Of a stretch of DNA of 64,000 nucleotides, positions 57,469 through 64,000 are shown piece after piece. The position numbers and the translations under genes are program-made. Origin of the DNA: Zoroaster sp. YZ-2022 (lineage: Eukaryota > Echinodermata > Asteroidea > Forcipulatida > Zoroasteridae); contig CM055816.1 in assembly GCA_029582265.1 (NCBI GenBank), positions 24,825,825-24,889,824 on the forward strand. The letters are read 5' to 3'. How positions within the stretch are numbered: the stretch's first letter is position 1; each line of letters starts with the position of its first letter. The notes beneath the pieces are model-generated. The model made no database searches, was not told the DNA's origin, and worked only from the letters and a program-made list of their open reading frames with translations.

Positions 57469-58763
57469 AAGAATTGTTCATTAACGTGAATGTATTGTAT
57501 GTAAAATACATGTACTCAACGTGTGTGTTGTATATGTACTGTGATTATTACTGTGCTCAATATTGGCGCGATTTGTATGTATGTGTGTACGGTACATACG
57601 TACACGCGCGCTATAATACGACTATGCACACACATGATGCAGACTAGTCGCGCACTGTGTAGATTCACGTAAGCACACGACCCGTATTTTAGGACTGAAA
57701 AAGTCGTTTATATTGAAAATTTCTGTCATTGCCCACAAATCAAACAAGCTAAAAGATATGAAATATGTAGTTTCTAAATGAATGCGTCTTCATTTTCCAA
57801 TTAAAAAATTCCAATCTATAAAAAAGAAAAAAAATGAAGGTTTAGTATAATTTAATTTTTGCTATAGCAGTACTGGCATTTCAGTCCAAGAGAAGGGGTG
57901 TACCTTTGCAATCCATGTCAGTTAAACATTTATTTAAATCTAAGCCCTTACCCCTATTTTCAACATCTTGCAACTTCAGATATGCAGAATTGATGCTGGG
58001 TGTGATTTTTGACATAATGAAGCACCAGTCGTCAGTCAATGGAATTGGTAATTTGGGCCCCTTATACTTTTATTGCTTGTTTGTCCCTCACCTTCCCTAG
58101 TTCTTGGATTCTATAGTGCTGCAATGATAGACCAAAAATTTTAGAAAACAAATGTGTTGGTTCATCACCAGTGGCAGTATGCCATCACCAAGAACTTGGG
58201 GGGAGGGGCAGACATTTTATTCCAAAATTACCGATTCCAATGACAACCTCTGAATGTCACCCATTCTGAACTGTCACTAAATCGTACATACAGAGCGTAC
58301 GTTTATTATAAATGCAGATTGATTCTGTTTTGTTGTCAACAAAGGATCATGGTTGGGTTCATTTACACTGAAGTCATTTCACTTGTTACATGTGTAAGAC
58401 CATGTACACTAATTTCTAGATTGGTTACAAGTAGGTTAAACAGGTCAACAAAGTGGTTTCAATCGATTGTGGGAGTGTGTAACCACAAAAGTCAAGTCAT
58501 GAAACCCAACAGACAGTTAAAATTTACAAGCACCCATACAACTCTTTGATTATTTCAATGTCTAACAATTTATGTACAAAATGGCATTTGCAGCTACAGA
58601 CATTTTGCCAATCATGTGTACAACCTTGAAAATGTAAAAATCAATGTAGAATTTGTTTTCAAATTTTATAAATTATTTTTTAATTATTTGCAGTATAGGT
58701 GAAAACAAAGACAGGTTATAAGCATGTCACAATAAGGAGATGCTTGATTACCTTTGCTTCTCC
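57469..58763. other. Element interior, no gene recognised
   Basis: AT-rich with a small CGCGCG stretch near 57603. No coding signal, no Rep/helicase. Confidence 0.4.
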
Positions 58764-59268
58764 CGAACACCTAGTGTTTGTTCAAACAAACACTTAAGCT
58801 CTAGTTAAGTTTTGAATTGGTCACGTATTGTGAAAGTTGGGCTGAATAGTGTTCAGTATGATGAACGACAACATCGTCCCCAGGATGTTCCTGTAGTTTA
58901 TGTATACCTCGTACCCACTGGTCTCTCGCCCTGGGAGGGGACGGTTTCAATATACAAAAATATTGGATATGCAAATTAGGCGATAGACTGATACTGTTGT
59001 TGAATTGTGTTAGCTGCATTGGGGAGGCCAGGACTAGGCTATTCAATTTATTTCATTAATATTTCAGTAAAATCACTCATCCAAACATTTTATGTGCTAA
59101 ACAAATTCATATATATAGGCATTAATTAATAAAGGCAAAATTTGTATTTTGTTTCCTCGAAACATTAAAACAATTCAGGTTGGGACTGTCTAAAGATTAG
59201 TGAATAATTTTTTCTTTTTGAGGAAACCAAAAAACAGATAAAGCTGAGCCTAATCAAGTTTCTGTCAA

Positions 59269-59370
59269 CCAATCAGGTGATACATGTAAATCATCTTTCA
59301 TCAGTGACTTCACTTTGACCAATCAGTGCTTTACGCATGCAATCCTTTGGATCACAAACATTCAATATAA
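59269..59370 (+). promoter_or_regulatory. Core promoter of copy 2 (CCAAT, CCAAT, TATA)
   Basis: CCAAT at 59269 and 59319 and TATAA at 59366-59370, same order and spacing as copy 1. A small insertion GCGCGGTC follows the TATA box region. Confidence 0.6.
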
Positions 59371-59561
59371 ACACTCATCGGCGCGGTCGAAGCTGTGTTA
59401 CATTTCTACATTGCGCCGTGTGCAGTATAGTCGTGTTTCAATCAAACAGTTGGTCGACCGATGATACCGAAATACTTGATTGAATAAAAACTGATAGTTC
59501 TACTTATATAATTGGATTTATTTTGAAACGTTTTCACCCATATACAAACAATACGTTGAAG

Positions 59562-60593
59562 ATGACGCAGCAAGTACTCTTGATGTGCGTACTCCATTTC
59601 AAAATTATGTTCGTGTTTATAGTACCACTGATATCACAAGCGGTAAGCTTGGGAAGTCAATGTGGTGGGCTTGCAAACGAATATCTCCCCGCAGATAACC
59701 GAGCACTCAAAAACTTCACGTATGCCAAGAAAACTGTACCCTATTACGTCATTTGCGGACGAGACTGTAACATGGATAAAAACTGTAAGTCATTTAACTT
59801 CTATAAATGCAATAAACTGTGTGAGTTAAATAACTCCACAAGGGCTGAGTATCCTGAATCATTTGTTGAAGATCAAGAGAGTGTGTACTTCGATGAAAAT
59901 GAAAATACACCTCTCTTCTCATTGCCTGGGATTGATCGCTACAGAAGTTGTAAAGGGCTAATGGCGGCAGGTTACCGCACAAGTGGTGTCTACAAGATCT
60001 ACCCAGACGGATTCAGCGATGGTCTCAAAGTCTATTGTGAAATGGACATTGACGGTGGCGGATGGATTGTGTTTCAGCGCAGAGAGGACGGCAAAATTGA
60101 CTTTTATCGTGACTGGAGTGAGTATAAGTCTGGCTTCGGTTGTCTAAGCGGGGAGCATTGGTTAGGGAATGATAACTTGGTGGGTCTGACATCTGATAAA
60201 TCACACGGGACATGGGACCTCCGCATAGATCTCACAGATTGGAGTGACATTAAGGCATTCGCGAAATACACGGATTTCCAAATCACTGGTGAGAAGTACA
60301 CACTGAATTATGGCGACTACGATGTGAGCAGCACTGCTGGTGACTCTCTTAGGCATCACAAGGGAATGCACTTCTCAACAGAGTATAATGACAATGATGC
60401 GATTGGGTTGAATTGTGCACAAGACTATGAAGGAGCCTGGTGGTTTAATAACTGTCACACTTCTGAATTAAATGGTCATTATTACCCAGATGGGCAGGAT
60501 CAGAATGCCAAAGGCATTACGTGGCGTGACTGGCATAACAACTGGAATCCTCTCAAAGCATCCAGCATGAAAATGCGTGAAACAGACATGTAA
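59562..60593 (+). CDS. Secreted PAN/apple plus fibrinogen-related domain protein (copy 2)
   Basis: 343 residues from the ATG at 59562, intronless like copy 1. Signal peptide and PAN half (residues 1-125) differ from copy 1 by only a few residues, such as M15I and I28V. The fibrinogen domain keeps CKGL, VYCEMDIDGGGWIVFQRR, the paired Cys and WWFN...CH...LNG. Differences gather in the C-terminal third. Eight residues after TAGDSL are missing (YHEGGSPEW region), the acidic loop is NDNDAIG instead of NDNDGDR, and CHYSHLNG becomes CHTSELNG. An extra Cys replaces Asn194. These lie around the family's calcium and ligand sites, so binding may differ; that is an inference. It ends in ATGTAAGTAC like copy 1. 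Confidence 0.92.
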   Translation: MTQQVLLMCVLHFKIMFVFIVPLISQAVSLGSQCGGLANEYLPADNRALKNFTYAKKTVPYYVICGRDCNMDKNCKSFNFYKCNKLCELNNSTRAEYPESFVEDQESVYFDENENTPLFSLPGIDRYRSCKGLMAAGYRTSGVYKIYPDGFSDGLKVYCEMDIDGGGWIVFQRREDGKIDFYRDWSEYKSGFGCLSGEHWLGNDNLVGLTSDKSHGTWDLRIDLTDWSDIKAFAKYTDFQITGEKYTLNYGDYDVSSTAGDSLRHHKGMHFSTEYNDNDAIGLNCAQDYEGAWWFNNCHTSELNGHYYPDGQDQNAKGITWRDWHNNWNPLKASSMKMRETDM

Positions 60594-60634
60594 GTACACC
60601 AATTAACATTACTGGAAACATGCTGGAAAAACAG

Positions 60635-60640
60635 AATAAA
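60635..60640 (+). terminator. Polyadenylation signal of copy 2
   Basis: AATAAA 42 bp past the stop, matching copy 1. Confidence 0.55.
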
Positions 60641-62653
60641 AATAGTAGCTTTATTTGGCGGTCAAAAACATAAATATGTGTGTTTCCCGTCTACCCGCAA
60701 TTACCAAACACATCACGCCTATACCTTTATCATTTATTTATAAATAATTATAAATAAATAAAACATATGTTATTATAGGCCTTATATTTTGTGTTTAGGC
60801 CAAAAAGGTGTGTTTTTACCCTAATTATTTGTTTACAAATAATAATAATAAAAATAATAATAACAGGAGCTGAAAAGGGTATCCATTTATACCCACCTTA
60901 CTTTTTATAATTATAAATGGAAACACTTAATATTTTGGTCTTAATTTTGAAAACCTCATATTGAAAGCTAGTTCAGTTTATTTATTTATTTTTAAATATT
61001 TAACAAAAAATAACGACTAAACAAACTGTTTCACCATTTCGGAAAATTAAATCTCTTGAGATTAACAGTATAATTGATAGCCTTGACCAAGTCGCATCGG
61101 AACGATTTGGTCGCGTCATTTTGCCCCACAGTGCATGAATCCATATGTATACACACTGTATGTACATGTATAATTATGTAAATACAGACAATGACCACTC
61201 GTTGGATAGATGTACATGTACGTGTCCTGTACAATGTATATGTGTTATGTACATATATGGAAATGAAATGCACAGTGTATGCTGAATTTCTCTGGCCAGA
61301 AATCGGTACGGGATGGAGATACCGTACGATAACAGCCTTGGTCAACGCTATATAATTGATAAAGAGTGGATATGGATAACGAGAAATTAAGTGAATGAAT
61401 GCATTGATGATGCAGCTGGATTCATTGCTCTTCAAAATAATGGCACCTACGATAGACTGTTTAACAGTGGTTTTTACAATGTCAGTGGTTTTACAATGTC
61501 ACTAACAATAAGGTTGATACATTTCTTACTAAATAGGAAAATATAACTGTACCGGACTTGCCGGTAAAATAGCGAATCATTTGGAACATGTATATTTAAA
61601 AATAAACTAATGTTCTCATCACTTTGGACATTAAGATAGAAGTTTAAATATAAAGTTATCTTGACTGAATTGAAGGCATTTTATGTCTGTCACGGTACAT
61701 TATATCATCAGAAATACATAACACTGAATGAACTTGAGATATTTGTCTTGTTAGTTCACTTAATGAAGTTTTCAAAGCTAGGAATCATAAAAAAGGCTTC
61801 GACCTTTCAGCGATAACACAAGAATTCATTTTGTTTTTCGTAAAATTCCGCACTGGCTTTTCTTGGCCGCTGGAAAAGTTGTGCGCATTTTTGTTTGGTC
61901 ATATAGAAAAATATATTTGGTGTTTAAAGTTTGTCTGAATGTAATTGTAATTATAAATGTATGCACTGCACTGAAAATGACACAATATTTGTAAATGTAA
62001 TCATATTAGTATCGTAAACACTGGCACGTAGACTGGGGATCTGTATTTGAGAATGAACCCCCCCCCCCGTTGCACTTGCTCTGGTGTTAAACCTAAATAT
62101 ACTTTGAAACATCATTGCGTCAAATGTGTAATGAGTTCCATTGGACAAAACAATCTGCAATGTAAGTGTACACGTTTGCAAATAACACCCGATTACATGA
62201 TTACTAAAATATAATCTAAAAACTTACTTTATGTGAAGTTATTTGCTCGTACCAAACATCTAGAGAAATTATTCAATCTGAGATTCTGTAAAACGTGAGA
62301 AATGTATTACAAATTTGGAATGGATCCATTTTCTACATTTGAATACATGCAAACAAATCTGATTACATTTTCACTATTTTCTCGTTAACGACGAGAATAA
62401 ACTGAAACTTTCACATTTATTTTATTGTATAAATATCTCTTCATTCTTATAAAGTATGGGTGCATTTATAGACATATTACTAATAGTGTTGTATACAATC
62501 TCTTTAAGCCATCCCATCCCTTATTTTCAAACTAGTCTACGGGTCTAAATCATATATGAATGGTGTGTTTAGCTATGTTTAGTGGATTTTACTTACTACA
62601 GAAAAAGGTTAATACTAAAATGTGAACAAATAACAGACCATGTCAACAAAATA
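60641..62653. other. 3' flank of block F copy 2, no gene
   Basis: Holds the two copy-specific segments (about 370 bp each). Neither shows a coding frame or clear terminal repeats to me. A C-run lies at 62057-62068. Confidence 0.5.
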
Positions 62654-64000
62654 TTAATTAAGGTGATCGTCCTTGCTCAACCTAATGGATTAGGCCTAAC
62701 TTGATTTCTGTTATATATTTTATATCCAATAATTGGTTAAATAATTGTCTAATAATAAAAAATAGTTCCAATTGCATCTTCCTCCCAGCATATTCACGAT
62801 GGATATGAACCGTAAAATAATCCCAGTTGAGTTCAGCCGGACGGTAATTTTTCCCCAAACGAGATTACAGTGAAAGCAGCATCGTTGTATCTGTATGTGG
62901 TGAAAATAAATAAATAAATACAATGAATCAACCCGACCTAATTTTTCGATTTGAAAGGGCTATCACTAGTTTATTATTTATTACATGGTCTTATTAACAA
63001 TTAATAATAATAAATACTAAACAAACTAAACAAATACAAAAGTACAAAAATTCAAACGAAAAAAAACCCGAAATAATATGTATATATACAAAAACAAATA
63101 AGAGTAATAATACAAAAATTATTTTACATTCTATTAGCCAGTAATTGTTAGCCAGTGACTCAGGCAAAATGTTGTGAAATTATATGTCAGCATATCTCTG
63201 TCTTAGAAATCTTTACTGAAATCTTTTAAATGAATATTTGAATGTATTTGTAGATATTACATATATCCTAGTCTCTTGTCAACAATTACATTCTGTTGAA
63301 TTCTTCAGACTTTGAAATGTCCTTGGCAAAGCACCCGTCAATTGATGTGTTTTCTTTTGTACTCTGATTCACGTGAGTGTACATACGGGGAAAGTGACTG
63401 ATGAAAAACAAAACATAAGCTGTCTGCAGAATTTAAGCTGTCTTTGTTGACAATGGATTTGAATTGTTTACAATTTACTTAATTTTATAATTAAAGTCAT
63501 TAAAGATATTAATATATTCCATGCTCAAGCGATAATGGTCACTAAAGTTAAACATGTGATTTTAAATGAGAAACCATTATAAAATAATTATGAATTGATG
63601 ACGTAATGTCATAAATTCATTTAAATTTTATATAACCATTCTTTAATCCCTATTACCAAACTAAAACAGCATTTCAAAATTGAAATATATTTTCCAGGTA
63701 AACTCACTTTGAGCACGGAATATCAATCTTTGAGAACAATCGTTGTAATTAAAAGAAAATTGCCTGTACATAACGCAATGATGTTAAATTAGCTGTCAGA
63801 GGCCATCCACAATTTCAGACATTTTCAAAGGAGAATAATGGACGTGTTTGGCAATTTTTATCTTGAAAATGTCGAAAATGTTGGATCGCCTCAATTAAAT
63901 GTTGAAAAACCTGGTTCGAATCAAGTGAAATAAACTGAGTGATAGGAACCGATTACAAATGTTTTCTTTCATTTCTGAGTTTGTGTATAAACGAAGTCTT
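62654..64000 (+). repeat. Unit C, left part (runs off the window)
   Basis: Starts TTAATTAAGGTGATCGTCC and is collinear with unit B from 35334 onward. It lacks the 10.9-kb insertion: AATAATATGTATATATACAA is present at the empty site. Confidence 0.9.

Larger units (their letters stand above)
53880..58804 (+). mobile_element. Helitron/Helentron-like non-autonomous element
   Basis: The left end starts AGGTGTTCG (53880-53888) and the right part holds its complement CGAACACCT (58764-58772), a subterminal inverted repeat. A stem with AGTGTTTGTT/AACAAACACT (58773-58794) comes 6 nt before the terminal CTAG (58801-58804), as in Helitron 3' ends. The 5' end is tandemly expanded: two hairpins alternate twice to 54060, separated by T-runs, a habit of Helentron relatives. 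No Rep or helicase frame is present. Flanks do not match each other: TOMM70 exon on the left, duplication block F on the right. The interior may include other insertions. Confidence 0.7.
58807..62653 (+). repeat. Segmental duplication block F, copy 2
   Basis: Begins AAGTTTTGAATTGG two bases after the CTAG end of the Helitron-like element. It is collinear with 13110-16512, lacks the palindromic SINE insertion, and has extra segments near 61026-61398 and 61882-62249. Confidence 0.9.

Overview
The window is eukaryotic and metazoan: introns with GT-AG borders, AATAAA signals, tRNA-headed SINEs, a CR1/L2-type LINE, MITEs, a Helitron-like element and large satellites, on an AT-rich background. A secreted PAN plus fibrinogen-domain protein, many TE families and ATGTACAT-type motifs suggest a marine invertebrate such as a hemichordate, amphioxus or lophotrochozoan. 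The sequence alone does not decide which. Gene density is low and most of the window is repeat.

Layout. 1-13 kb: nested TEs, including a GACGTC-rich element, a roughly 1 kb family here called R1, TTAA MITEs, tRNA-Leu-headed SINEs, a hAT element with an 8-bp target duplication and a dead LINE RT fragment. 13.1-16.5 kb: a block carrying an intronless PAN+fibrinogen-like gene. 16.9-27.8 kb: an insertion of about 10.9 kb bounded by TA microsatellites, holding a 79-bp array, a 190/140-bp higher-order satellite (34 units) and a fold-back element. 27.8-40.4 kb: two tandem copies (A and B) of a roughly 5 kb unit; copy A is broken by the 10.9 kb insertion and by a LINE. 42.3-43.5 kb: a G-rich 22-bp minisatellite. 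43.8-53.9 kb, minus strand: seven recognisable exons of TOMM70 (mitochondrial import receptor TPR protein), with frameshifts, missing parts and splice-junction-spanning tandem arrays. 53.9-58.8 kb: a Helitron/Helentron-like element. 58.8-64 kb: a second copy of the fibrinogen-domain block followed by a third copy (C) of the unit.

Only three protein-coding entities are well supported: the two paralogous secreted lectin-like proteins and the damaged TOMM70. They do not form a pathway. The strongest unusual signals are structural. In TOMM70, four of the exon borders are tandemly amplified so that each repeat unit carries a copy of the splice site. The satellite has two nested periods. The Helitron-like element is joined to a TOMM70 exon on one side and to the segmental duplication on the other.
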